A DNA stretch of 64,000 bases from Gnetum montanum (GCA_015680685.1 MNCI01021391.1:300416-364415), one strand, 5' to 3'; shown: positions 45,617 through 57,895, counted from the first letter of the stretch. Notes: generated from the letters alone by a model not told the origin. Numbers and translations are program-made.

Positions 45617-46384
45617 TGATGAGCCGCAATATCACGTCCTACATCATCTTCTATAAATAAGAGGTGGCACCCTTTGTTCAAGGGAGTTAGCCTTAGACCC
45701 TTAGCCAGATTCTTGCAGTTTAGTCATTCCAGAGTTAGAATAATTTTTGTGTGCCCACAATAGCCGTCATAGAGTGAATGGATCTTTATTCGAGCAATTT
45801 GTACCTGAGCACACACATTTGTGTATGGCAATAAAGACAAACTTTATGATAAACCTTGCAGCATACAAATTAAGCTAATTAGTAATTAATTATTATTGAA
45901 TGTTTAATGCTTTCCTAGTTAATTAATATCTCTCTCAACCTTCGACCCTCTTAGTTAAGTACATTCAGTATGACCGCTTCGAGCATGCGTGTAGCACTTG
46001 GTAACCAAGTAACGATCAGTGTTTGGTAATCCTAGCAGTGTTGCACTGGTTTAGGATGCGTATAGAAAGTGGGAACGGATATTGGTGTTACGAACAATTA
46101 GAAACTAGTTAATGAATAGTTAAGATAAATTAGCCACTTAGTTCTCTCTCCCTCTACTGTATTAGCAGAAGACATAAAAAGACCAAAGTTATAAAAATCA
46201 TATACCTCAAGCTTACTTAACCATACAACTGTGACAATACAAGTAAGTTTGAGAAGACAACGATTGATTAACCCTAAGTGTTCCATTTAGGTGCGTAAGC
46301 ACTTAGTCCTTGGAGTATGACCGGATCATGCGTGAAACGCTCATATTCGTATGGTTGAGTGTAGGGGTACCTCGCCACTCATCA
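45617..46384 (+). mobile_element. 3' LTR of C2
   Basis: It starts TGATGAGCCGCAATATCACG and ends CGCCACTCATCA. The TATA box (45652-45659) is only 35 bp from the start; the palindrome array present in the 5' LTR is reduced to one decayed AATATC. The rest aligns closely with 36487-37301. Confidence 0.9.
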
Positions 46385-46649
46385 TGTACAAAGATTCTAT
46401 TTTACAAAAAAAAAACAAAATATAAAGAAATGATTTTTCAAGTTGAAAGGGTCCATCTTATATAGAATTGATCAACCTTTTGTCCCATATCCCTCTTCCA
46501 ATATTATCATAGCTACTATGGACTCTCTACATCAAAATGCAAGAGGAATCATAACCCCTTAAATAGCAAAAGCTATTATATTTTCCTCTTCATGGAACAC
46601 AAAGTTTTTGGGGTAAAGTCTCAGGATACAAGCTAAACAAAGGTTTTTA
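46385..46649. other. AT-rich flank of C2
   Basis: No gene or repeat boundary was recognised. Confidence 0.4.
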
Positions 46650-47085
46650 ATAAAATATTCAGAATGTTTTAAACTTTGGAAATGTCAACAAATTTTTCTT
46701 TGAATTATTGTCTGTAATTTCAATAATCACTTCTTCATACAATCTTTGAGTTGTAATGAAATGTGAAGGGAGGCCAATTTTATGCAAGTGCAACCATAGT
46801 TTTGTACAAATCACTGAATCATTTTAGTAGGCATTTTTGCAAACTCTATGTAGTGTCTAAGAATAACTAAATGATCAATAGTGGAGTGATGTTGTTTGCT
46901 TAACATCTTTCCCTAACTTGGTTACTTTTAGCCCAATAATTGATTCTCTTCTCTAGCATTGTGCCCAACAACTTAGCAAAAATCTTGCTCACAATAATCA
47001 TTTAATAATCATTCAAATTATTTTTATCCCCCTTTTTATATAATAAGATAGCTTTAGTAATTTTCCAATGTCAATTATATAGAAC
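46650..47085 (-). pseudogene. LINE reverse-transcriptase fragment
   Basis: The minus strand reads WKITKAILLYKKGDKNNLND and, after a stop, IIVSKIFAKLLGTMLEKRIN and then FSDLYKTMVALA. This is the first part of the LINE RT palm (the ...YKKGDK..NYR... block). Many stops are present. It may belong to the same family as the fragment at 28320 (FAKLLGTMLEKRI versus FASSLGTIFERRI). Confidence 0.65.
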
Positions 47086-49740
47086 ATATAATCATTGTTG
47101 GTATGGCTTCTATAAGCACCATCATGAAAAACACACTTGTATTCTATGTCCTAATGGGTCAAGGTGATACTCAAACAAAAATGTGTAGACTTTGAAGTTC
47201 ATACCTCTAGAGATTTCTATAAATTAGTCTCCATGGCCATCTCTCATTGTGACACATGTGCACTATCAATTTGTAAGATTGTAATATGACACATGTGCAC
47301 TATCAATTTTATTATAAAATTAATATAAAAAGTGCAATTTAGTATTCCAAATACATTCGTCTCCTAAACCCACCTTAGGCTCATAAACTCATTTTAAAAT
47401 ATCCTTAATCCTCATTTCAAATTACAAATTTCTCTAATGCACTGTCCAAAAAATCATTTGTCATGCAAGCTCGGCTCTTCCATTTTTGTTGTGTAATATT
47501 ATAGCCTTGTATTACCAAAGTAAGAATTTTAGTTCCAAAACCTATTTCCTAATTTAAGATTCTTTGCTCCACAAGTATGATTATTGATTTTATAATTTCT
47601 TCGGGTGGACACTTCCGTAGTAAGACGGGGGGGCGAGGAGGTGGGGGGCAAGTGTTATTCGGAATGACTGACCTCTTTATTGGATGTTGCTTACGTGCAG
47701 AGACACGTAACATAGCAAGAAACAGAGGTCCTATTTTGAAGTGTCGATTTCCTCGTCATAGTTGACTTCAAATGGAATGAAATTGTAAACAGAGAAGCAA
47801 TGATGTTTTACAAGATTAAATGAACAAGGTGCATAAATCACTTTCAGTTTTTTTCCCTCATTTTTTACCGTTTCCCTTGACGGCCATGCGACTTCTTTTC
47901 AAGAAAAAGATGCGAACATGTGAGCATGGGTTAGGAGCTTTTTCTGATACAGAACAAATTCAAAATCTGAGAACTAAAACCAAGTTTCAGATAAAACAGA
48001 AGGTTACAGTAATTAGAGAATTCATAGAAAATAAGAGAGCCAGTATAGTTAAGGATGGGCAGATGTCATCAGGAGAGAAATCATTTGAGTTTGCGAATCT
48101 TTCCTGCTAGTAATTAGTTAAAATACTGGAAATTAATCATCATGCTTCATCAGGATTACGGTTCTTAACGAATTTTCATAAACAGAGCATTATTGATTCT
48201 GGTTCACAATTCCCAAACGCAATCACGTTCCAAAGCAATTTTGACCTTTAACGACATGATACATCTACGTCTATTTCATATACTGAATTTTACAAAAATG
48301 ATATATTTATCTATTTTTAATAAATAGAAACGGTGATATAAACTTATTTATGATACAGTTACTTTTAAAACATAATTTTAATATCTTTGGAGGATTTCTC
48401 TGAAATCTAGACTTACAATTTTACTTATCACAATTCTTTTGCAATTCTTGCAAAATTTTGCAACCACTAACACTATCCAAAGTCTCCCAAAATTATGATT
48501 TTTAAGGGCTCTAAACTTCAGCAAATCCAAACTTTTTAAAATATAGTTATAAGATTAAAAGGCAGGGTAAATTTAATTCTAAAAATATTTTTGAAAAGAA
48601 AAAATATGCAAACTATGAATAATAAAAAAATATTCTTATAACTATTTGAACAACCATTTACATGCAAATAAAATCTATATAATCTTTAACATGTCTAATT
48701 AAAATGGTTTTAAAAGGGAAGGAAGACAAAATTGAAGCTTTATTAAGTCTAAAGACCCATCAGATATATGGAACGGGTATTACATTTTCGTTGAAAAATA
48801 CAAATTGACTAAGCATTAATAAGGGTAAAAAAAAAACAAATGATACAAGTTTTTTCCTGCAACATGCCAACCAACCAAGTGATTCCTACCAACCAAGTGA
48901 TTCCTGCTTTGGGGGAAAATACGCATGTTGTAGCTTCCAAGTTGCAAGTACCTGTTTCTTGGCAGGCAATATTTTTGGCCGAGAGACCAATACAGTGCAT
49001 GGAAAGTCCAGGCCATAGAAAAAAAATGCTATGTAAAGTCTACGCCATGGAAAAGAAACACTATAAATCAAATTAATAGAAATTTTCACAAGAATTATTA
49101 TTGAATAAGGTACAGTCATTTTGATTTTGGTTTTCAATATGAATATCAATTCTCAATAAATCAATTCGAGATTTTATTAATTTGTAAAATATATAAGATT
49201 CTCTCGAGCTAAATAATAGATATATATTATAAATATATAGTTAAACTAGTTAAAATCAGTCAAACTAAACGTGAGAATCAGAGAAGAGCCCTAAAATTAT
49301 TCTATAAAATTGCAGCAACGGATTGGCGTTCATGGAAGCTTTGTCTCTTCATTTTGGTAATGCAAGTAAGGAAGGATCTTAAAGGAATGAAATGCAATGT
49401 GCATATTTTATTAGTGTTTGAGCTCGTCCTTTAATTGCCTCGTAATATCCACAGAGAGGATGAGAAAATGTACTTCTAAAAATAACGTATAATTTCTGGA
49501 GAAAGAAAACTTAAAATAAATCGTGAAGCCGTAAAATTAGGCTACGCTGATGAACAAACCATCGTCAATGCTAACGTGCAAATGTTACCCCTGAACATGA
49601 TAAAAATTTCCATTTTGACTTGGCTCATTACCAGATGCTTTCAAGGTTCATAGAAAATCCAAAAACTATAACATGTGACAGACTTGACTTTTCTTGCAAG
49701 CTCGTTTAACTTGACTTAGTGGGGATCGTTTTAATGTTCA
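47086..49740. other. AT-rich intergenic DNA
   Basis: No gene is supported. Frames at 47577-47765 and 47820-48110 are open, but I recognise no domain, start context or splice pattern. An 18-bp unit CAACCAAGTGATTCCTAC is duplicated near 48870-48906. A G-rich stretch lies at 47628-47652. Confidence 0.4.
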
Positions 49741-50060
49741 TAGACAGGCCCAGTGTATAGAAAGACCACGTTTATGCAAATCTTGATTGACGTGACTTTT
49801 CAGAAAGACCACGTTTATGCAAATCTTGATTGACTTGACGTTTCTTTTAATCATGGAAGTGGAAGTGGGATGGTTCCAAGGCCTGCTCTATAGAAAAAGT
49901 GTTTATGTAAATATTGATTGATTTGACTTGAAGTTTCTTGTAGCCGTAGCAGCGGGGATGGTTCCAAGGTTCATAGAAAGGCCCAAATAATGCATGTTTG
50001 ATTGATTTGACTTACAATCATGGTCACAAGGGTGATGTTCCAAGGTATCCTAGAAAGTTT
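49640..50060. repeat. Imperfect tandem repeats with a 43-bp duplication
   Basis: AGAAAGACCACGTTTATGCA occurs at 49759 and 49802 (43-bp spacing, both units nearly identical). Looser copies with TTATGTAAATATTGATTGA and GGTTCATAGAAAGGCCC follow to about 50060. Confidence 0.7.
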
Positions 50061-50349
50061 CTTAACCACAACAATTTTATGTTGTGTACATGTGTATCTT
50101 ATGCTTTACATCGTATCATGTTAACATCCATAAACATAATGACTTTCATGCTCACTTACTGTCCGATAAACACAAAACTTCTTTCAATTGAATTCTTGGA
50201 CTCCAAAACATGTAGATACTCATTGGAGCCTTTTGGATAAAAAAAAATCATGGAAAGCTCAAAAATCAACCAACTTGAAAGTGGTTTTTTGGAGTTCTTA
50301 AGTGAGACTCGTCCCCACGGGCAGATTTTTTTTCTCTGGATTCTTAAAC

Positions 50350-51240
50350 GTGCTTATCTGTCTGACTGTTAACGTTTAGCATATAAATTCCAATTGCCCT
50401 GCCCTATAAATTCAACACAACAGTAAATCCAGCATAAGTTTGGTGGCAAGATACTCCGCACAGTCCAAGAGCAGTAAGCTTTAACCATCAAATCACATAA
50501 GGTAACCACGAGAGCAGTAATTGCATCTAGGAGAAGGATGATTATAGCCATAAGGCCAGGGGTGACACAGCCATTATGGGTAAACCTTAATTGAAACTGG
50601 GAGAAGGATGATTGCAGTCACAAGACTCAAGATAGCAACAGTCAATGGGTCCAGTGCTAGGGCTAACACTGTCGTTATAAATAAAGCTGAAATGGAAAAT
50701 AACATAGATCCAGAAAAGGCACAATATTGCAGCAACTACTTTGTTCTTGTGAAAAATTTGTAGGTTCATTGCATTTAGAGGATGAGGTGAATGATAATTC
50801 ACGTAATGCTCGTTCTCAACTGTATGCTTAGCCGAATACCTAAGATCTCTATAAAAAAACCATATTTTACCCTCTACCGTCTTTTTTGGACTAAGTCTCT
50901 CGAGGCAACTTCTCGGAAATTTTGTGCATGGGCTGAGAAGAAGCGGTAGACGTTTTTTCCACAATTTTGGCATTCAATGAACGTGAATTGTCCTCCGGTT
51001 TCTTTTAGGTCAAAGTAAATGTGAACCTTCTCAAAAAGTTTGTACATGGACCCACAAGACGCTATACGCGTTTTCTCACAATTTTAGCATTGAAAGCGAA
51101 CGCATATTCCTGAAAAGATACTTCATGAAAATTTTGTGCATGGCGCAGAAGACTCGTTACTTGTTTTCTCCACAATTTTGAAAGTGAACACGTTTCCTCC
51201 GTTTATAACCCGTCGTTTCTGTCCTCTAGCATGGTGTAGA
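50350..51240. repeat. Region with three diverged ~100-bp tandem units
   Basis: The pattern AAATTTTGTGCATGG ... GTTTTCTCCACAATTTTG occurs three times, starting near 50910, 51030 and 51121. A minus-strand frame at 50973-50587 is open for 128 codons, but part of it is translated repeat and no family is recognised. I do not call a gene. Confidence 0.55.
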
Positions 51241-51879
51241 TACTGATAATAGAAAAGTAAAACTCAAAAAGTAGGGGACAGTTACACCATTAGAATCATC
51301 GTTACTATGGTGTTGTTATTCGTGCTTTTCATCATAAAATATGAATGCGAATATTCAAGTGAGACTAACCAATCCGTAACGATTCAGGGGAGACCAATGA
51401 ACGATCGAGGAGTAAGTCTACCAATGAAGGTAATACCCACAAAAAGAAATGAAATTCCACTTCCACTCTTGTCTCTGTTAGGCTAATATACATCACATCA
51501 CCTCTAAGGCACCGGGGCTCATTTACATCACATCAAGTTTATGTGCTTTTCCAAGACTACCATCACATAAGTTTACGTTTTGTTTTCCAATTGAGACCAC
51601 TTACAAAAATTTCCTTAAGAGCATTAAATTCTTAAAAATGAATGCACCAAGTTATCTTGAATCAAACCAAACCATATCCAATAATTTATGAGATGCAATG
51701 ACACATGCATAGCTCATTAGATTTTAGTTTAAAGCTTTAAAAAAGAGAGTCACCTTGTCAAATATATGAATTAATTTAATTTAAGGTAAGCTTACTAACA
51801 TGTAAATTTTGAAGATTTTATATAACTATGATAAATTTTATATCATCGTATCATCATTGTCTATTGCAATTTAACTTCT

Positions 51880-52260
51880 AGATGCTAAAAGGTTAGGACT
51901 AAAAATCAATACAAGAATTTATGGAATGCAATTTGGACAACAACATAAATAGTAGTAAAGTAAACATGACAATTCAATGGTAAGAGGTTGCTCACTACAA
52001 TAGGATAGCCATCATACTTGCTATATTTTATGGTGATGAATGTTGACGAATACAAAAGAAGAATGAATAACAAATCAATATGGCAAAAATGTAGATGCTT
52101 TGATGGATGTTGAATGTTACAAATAATAATAATAATAATAGATTGCATAGTTTTATATATTAGAGAAAGATTTTGAGTTGCTTCTATTTCAAATAAGCTA
52201 TAAGAATGATGTCTTAGATGGTTGGGGAATGTACACAATAGATTAGATAATGAGCCTATA
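51880..52260. repeat. Dispersed repeat related to 27600-27900
   Basis: It shares ACAAATCAATATGGCAAA, then GATGGATGTTGAATGTTA with the 27.6-kb copy. Here an (AAT)n tract (52126-52140) sits where the other copy has the 39-bp units. Confidence 0.6.
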
Positions 52261-52674
52261 GAAAAGCTTCCTACATCACTATTCCAAAAAAGATATCAAA
52301 AGGAACATAAAAAGATTGAAAAAATAATTGAAGATGATTTGAAAAAATTGTAAATAAATAAAGATCTAGCTTTTCATAATGACAAAAGAGATCTCATGTA
52401 ACCCTTCATATTTTGTTAGTACAAGGCTATGATGATGATGTTGTATACTCATGACACTTTTTAACAATAAACAAAATATATTTCTACTTTTTTTTAAAAG
52501 TTAGAGAATCTCCTCTTGATACCTACTAAAATCTTGAAATTCTAACCTGATGAAGGGTCAAGGTAAGAAAAATCTAAGCATGATTTCTGGAGTAGAAAAA
52601 TTTGAGTACATAATTATCGTAGTAGGGTTAGAAGAACAAAGAAAAGGCACACTAGTTTAATTTTAAAGAAGTAA

Positions 52675-52754
52675 GGTTAGAAAAGTCATAGTAAGGTAGA
52701 AAGAACAAAGAAAAGGTTAGAAAAGTCATAGTAAGGTAGAAAGAACAAAGAAAA
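52675..52754. repeat. Two perfect 40-bp tandem units
   Basis: GGTTAGAAAAGTCATAGTAA followed by GGTAGAAAGAACAAAGAAAA is repeated exactly at 52675-52714 and 52715-52754. Confidence 0.9.
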
Positions 52755-53046
52755 GGTTCACTACTTATTTAATTTTAGAGAAGTGCGAGCAAAGTTAATA
52801 GAATAGCCCCATTACTTAATTTCAAAGAAGCAATTTGAGAAGAGTCTTAATGCATGATCAAAAGAACAAAGAATAAGCCTTCTCAAGGCATGAAAATTTT
52901 GATTCCATAATTAATGCAATGTAGTTGTAACAACAACAAGGAGGCCCACCACTCAATGAATTTTAAAGTAGGGTCACAAAAGTCCAAATGAGTGCTAATA
53001 ATGCACAACAATGAGGAAGCGTGTCTAGACTCACATGAGAGATGCC

Positions 53047-53116
53047 AGTGGCTTGGTCATTGATTCCAATAATAATCAGAGCCGCCGGTGGCTTGGTCAT
53101 TGAGTCAAATAATAAT
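53047..53116. repeat. Two ~30-bp units upstream of the receptor kinase
   Basis: GTGGCTTGGTCATTGA followed by TC...AATAATAAT occurs at 53048 and 53088 (40-bp offset), 110-180 bp before the receptor ATG, thus in its likely promoter or 5' UTR. Confidence 0.75.
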
Positions 53117-53227
53117 ATGATGCACAGCATGAACTTTCCCTTGAGAGTCTTTAAATTCAGCATTCCAAGCTAGTGACGCCAAACACTCTGCAACATTTAG
53201 GTTAAGTTGGAGATCCCAACAGCAAAC

Positions 53228-56200
53228 ATGCTGTGTAGAAGTGCTGTATTATGGCATCTAGTTTTGTTTTCCATTTTCATGATGAATGGAAGTTTTCACT
53301 CTGCAAAATTATTGCATGAACAAGACGTCGAAAGCTTGCTTATATTCAAGAAAATGGTGGAGTCTGATCCTAATGGAGCTTTGGTTAATTGGCATCCTAA
53401 CTCCATACACTACTGCAACTAGAGGAATGTTGAATGCAATTCAGCTGGCAGAGTGGTGAAGCTTGATCTTTACAGCATGCAAATCCAAGGTACAATATCT
53501 CCGTCCCTAGGCAATTTATCTTCTCTCACGTACCTAGATATTTGCAATAATTCATTTCATGGTACAATTCCTTCCCAGCTAGGCACCTTGAAAAACCTAC
53601 AAACTTTGTATCTATGCAAAAATAGGCTCCAGGGTACCATTCCTGACACATTTACAAACCTTACACAGCTGCAAATACTGTCCATTGCACAGAATAACTT
53701 GCATGGTAGCATTCCTCATAACATTGGCAACATTTTCAGTCTTCAGATACTCGCCCTCCAGACAAACAATCTCTCTGGTTCAATTCCCTCTTCCATAGGA
53801 AACCTCTCTTCTCTGGAACAGTTGTACATTTATCGGACACCCATAACTGGCACATTACCACAAGAAATCTGCAAGCTAAAGAATCTTATGTTTCTGTATG
53901 TTTTTGAAGATCCTCAATTGGCTGGTGATATTCCTGAATCAGTTTGCAACATGTCTAGACTTAGCCATGTAAACATGCATCAAAATGCTTTTACAGGCTA
54001 TGTTCCTTCTCAGCTGGGCACACTGGAAAACCTATATGTTCTCTACTTGTCGGGAAACAACCTGATAGGCAGCATTCCTCCATCTTTAAGGAACTGCAGA
54101 AATCTTCGTACACTTGTATTTGATAAAAATCAGCTGACAGGAGTCATTTCTCTGCAGTTTGGAAGGTTGTCGTTGACTGTTTTCAGGGTAATGTCCAATC
54201 ACCTTGTAAATGATGGCTCTCCCACAATTTCTATTTTATCTACTTTTTCAAATTGCTCCACCTTAAATGTTCTGGATCTATCCTCCAACAAGCTAAAGGG
54301 AATGTTGCCAGAAGTGTTCCCATTCAACCTGTCGACACTACTTTTGAATGGGAACTTTATATCCGGTCCAATTCCTTGGAAGGCCTTGGGGAAACTGGAA
54401 AACCTGATAAATCTTGATTTGTCTGATAACAAGCTCACAGGTCGTGTTTCTGGGTTGGTGGGAGAATTCAAGAAAATTCAAAGAATTGCTCTAGGTAATA
54501 ACAAATTGCAAGGAAGCATACCCTCTGAAATTGGGAGGCTTGGCTCTACTCTGTACAAGCTTTCAATACAAAATAACTTGTTGGGGGGAATTCCTGATGC
54601 AATTGGTAACCTGAAAAATCTAAGACGTTTAGTCTTGGATCATAATAACTTGTCAGGTTCGATCCCTCCCAGCTTAGGACAATGTTATAAATTAGAGCTG
54701 CTGGACCTTTCTTCAAATAAGTTCGATGGCTCCATCCCACCGAAAGTGGCAAATCTCTACAATATTCAAATCTACTTCAATTTGTCCCACAATTCCTTGC
54801 ATGGAAAATTGCCAGCAGAAATTGGTAAGATGATTCACACTGAAGCCATAAATGTTTCAGCAAATAGAATTAGCGGCACCTTTCCATCTATTCTTGAAGG
54901 CTGAAACAACCTGCAACAACTGGATTTATTGTTTAATAAGTTTCAAGAATCAATTCCAAGGTCTCTGAGCAACCTGGAGAACCTCGTGTCCATGGACCTT
55001 TCCCACAACAATATTTCTAGTTCAATACCTTTTGACCTTGAGAAATTGCAGATGCTTCAGATCCTTAATCTTTCATTGAATGATCTAAGTGGAGAAGTTC
55101 CAGAGGGAGCATCATTTCATCATTTTAACAAGCTATCGTTTTTAGGAAATTCGAAGCTCTGTGGAGAATGGGTACAGCTACCTGCTTGCACATCCATGGC
55201 AAACACTCACACTGATTCCAAGGTAAAAATCATTACTCCAGTTGCTGCCTGCGCTGGTGTTTTGGTAATTTGCCTTGTTTTCTATGTATCAATCTACTGC
55301 ACAAGGAGTCTGAAGGATAGAGGGGATAGAGGTGTGTTAAATTGTGAATTTGACAACTGGAAGAAGACCTATGGAAATCAATTCTCTTACAGAGACATCA
55401 GCGAAGCCACCGGAGGATTCAACATCAACAAGCTGCTGGGTTCCACAATCCTGGCCTCCGTATATAGGGGCACTCTCAGAGATGGCACTGATGTGGCTAT
55501 TAAGCTCCTTAACAAAATTAATCAAGAAGCCTTGAAAGGTTTTGTTTCAGAATGCAAGGCCTTGAGCATGGTGAAGCACAGAAATTTAGTAAAAATCATC
55601 GGTTTTTGTTGGGAAGGCGCACACAAAGCCCTGGTCATGCCACTGATGCCCAAAGGAAGTTTGGCACAAGCCCTGCAGAGAGAGAATGAATACCTGTCCT
55701 TCAGAGAGGTGGTGAATATAGCCATGGATATTGCACATGGGCTAGAATACCTGCATCATTATAGCAGTATTCAAATCATCCACTGTGACATAAAACCCAG
55801 CAACATCTTGTTTGATGAAGATATGGTTGCTCATGTTGCTGATTTCGGTATTGCAAAGTTCCTCTGCACTGATTCTGTATCTTCCTTATCTTCCAGTTTG
55901 TCTCTTGCAGGATCAATTGGTTATATTCCTCCAGGTACCTACTTACATCCTGGTACTTTGGCTTTATTTGAATTTTCTGAAATCATCCTTTATTTGACAC
56001 TGCCTAAACTTTACCCTTACAAGCCTCTATAATAGAGGTTTCTGTTATACATGATATTTATGGTTAGTCGTTACACATTCACTAATTTAGATTTTAAGAA
56101 TTTTCTTAGGATTGGTTTTGACATGATAATGAATTTGCAGAGTATGGAGGAGGGGGAATGGTGTCGCCTAAGGGAGATGTATACAGCTATGGAGTAACCT

Positions 56201-56478
56201 TGTTAGAAATGGCAACAGGTAAAAGCCCAACTGATGAAAATCCTGATGGGTTTTGCAATTTACACAGTTGGGTGCTGGATTCATTCCCTGATAAATTAGA
56301 ACAAGTGTTGCACAAAAAGCTGCCATCGGAATGCATTGAGGATACTTTGCTGTGGAATTGCATTTCTGACTTTATAAAAATGGCACTATGCTGTACCAGT
56401 GAAAACCCTTACCAAAGACCAGACATGACCTTTGTTTCCCGTTTCTTGGAGGAACTTTCCAAGAGAATCAGTGTTTGA
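53228..56478 (+). pseudogene. LRR-XII (FLS2/EFR-type) receptor kinase with two stop codons
   Basis: Structure is two exons (53228-55934, 56141-56478), 1014 codons. The ATG at 53228 is followed by a signal peptide (LWHLVLFSIFMM), an LRR N-cap, about 21 LRRs of the LxxLxxLxLxxNxLxGxIPxxLGxL type, the cap ending in SKLCGEW..LPAC, a transmembrane segment (VAACAGVLVICLVFYVSIYC, about residue 680) and a Ser/Thr kinase: VAIK (Lys 759), HCDIKPSNIL (Asp 854), DFG (Asp 872), GYIPPEYG, and the conserved C-lobe. HCD instead of HRD marks a non-RD kinase, typical of pattern-recognition receptors. TAG at 53420-53422 (codon 65) and TGA at 54902-54904 (codon 559) interrupt an otherwise unshifted frame. Probably a recent pseudogene; sequencing error is possible. 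Confidence 0.9.
55935..56140 (+). other. Intron of the receptor kinase
   Basis: GTACCT at the start and TTTGCAG at the end, splitting the Glu codon of GYIPPEYG. A single intron in this part of the kinase is usual in LRR-XII genes. Removing it restores the kinase frame. Confidence 0.9.
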
Positions 56479-57464
56479 GTTTCATCTCCAAGAGAATCTT
56501 AAATAAGAAGCCACTATCATGCACCAATAAAGTCCCTCACCTAACACCACTCAGCGCCTACGGTGTCTTCTTCAACACCACTCAGTGCCTACGTTGTCTT
56601 CTTCTTGAAGAGTCAACATCTAAGTTTCACTCCACCATTCAAAGTATATTATCCTCCAGGGGTTATGCATAAGTTTCCAGCGTGCATATTGATTAAGTTT
56701 GTGGGGTGTATTATCCTCCAAGGCTTATCCATATTTTTGATGCGTGTGCTTATGTCTGTATTATTCATTATACCGTCTAGGCGTTCTTCACGTTTTGATA
56801 TTATACTTATTAGTAAACAAATTTTGTTAACTTTTGTTGCTTTTTTCAAGTTTCCGCTTGAGAATAGAATTAAACTTAGGAATTAACCATGAACGCTAAA
56901 GATACGTTAAGGAATTGCACCTTCCAAGCTTTTTAATTACCGTTGGCAGTTTCGTACCTATTTCATGGGGGGAACTCGTGGCATATTGACAACTAAAATT
57001 TTTCCCCTTTAAATTTAAGGATGATAACCTTAAATTTAAGAGTCTGAGTATCTTATTAGTATTTGTAAGACGTTACTAGATGCTCTTTTGGATCTAAATC
57101 TTGGATTATGTTTATGCTTAAGACAAACAACCAATATAATATTTAGTTGGAACATAGTTAATAATTTAAGTATTTTAAGAATAACTTAGATGTACAACAT
57201 TTTTTTTCATGGTAGGTTAAGTATTAGAAGAGTACTTTATATTAAATAAAATACAAAACAAACTTTTTCATTGGGTAAATAAAATAAGTACTAAAATTTT
57301 TCTATGTGTGGCATGTTTGTGTTGGCCCTAATTTTCTAAAGTGGTGGTTTATGAATCTTAGTCAACTTTTATTAATAAACCTTTATGAATATGGGCAATT
57401 CCCCAACAAGTTAAAATATCCTATTCTAAAGTTGCTTTTGTTTATATTAATAGGTATAGAAGAT
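56479..57464. other. 3' flank of the receptor kinase
   Basis: AT-rich. A 31-bp unit AACACCACTCAGCGCCTACG + GTGTCTTCTTC is tandemly duplicated at 56543-56604. No gene was found; the open frames here look fortuitous. Confidence 0.5.
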
Positions 57465-57895
57465 AGATGACTATATATACCCTAGGACATATAGCCAACA
57501 TGAAACATTCATAACACTTAAAACCAACTTTATAAAGTAGTGTTACCCCAATAATTTAGGGTGTTTGAAATTTAAGGAATTGATTATAAATAAAAGGAGT
57601 TAAAATGGACCCAACATTAAGATTAAGTAATACCAAATGTTAGGTGTTTAATATTAATTCATGGTTTATTGTTTATTAGAATCCACCAAATAGATTAAAC
57701 ACAAAGAATGTGTAAGAACGTTAATTTTACCAAAGCTCTATGGATCACTTAAAAATTTTCAGGCCTTCTAGATATGCTTTAATGCTAATCAAACTTAAAA
57801 TAAAAATACCTTTAAGAAAAATATTTCAATTAAAAACGTGAACATCATATTAATAATTAGTCAAGTGTTTCCTTAGCCATAAAAGTCATGGCATT
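57465..57895. repeat. Dispersed repeat, copy 2 (first at 26744)
   Basis: It aligns with 26760-27220 in the same orientation and is interrupted at GGCATT by the LTR at 57896; the other copy continues GGCATTGAAACCC. Confidence 0.75.

Larger units (their letters stand above)
36487..46384 (+). mobile_element. Ty3/gypsy element C2, rearranged
   Basis: The two plus-oriented LTRs (36487-37301 and 45617-46384) have PBS and polypurine tract in the right places. Inside are gag N-terminus (+), an inverted block of gag zinc knuckle, protease and RT (-), then RT end, RNase H and integrase (+), a run of N (44206-45102) and a 3' region with CT tract. RNase H is interrupted by a solo LTR. The flanking 5-mers ATGAT and TGTAC do not match, so the ends may come from a recombination or have been altered. 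Confidence 0.85.

Noticed and set aside
47820-48110. 96-codon plus-strand ORF
   Set aside because: Lysine-rich, no recognised motif, in AT-rich DNA; kept only as unassigned.
50587-50973. 128-codon minus-strand ORF
   Set aside because: No domain is recognised, part of it is translated tandem repeat, and there is no splice or neighbour support.
53207-53227. Start of the receptor kinase at 53207
   Set aside because: The codon there is TTG; the first in-frame ATG, followed by a good signal peptide, is at 53228.
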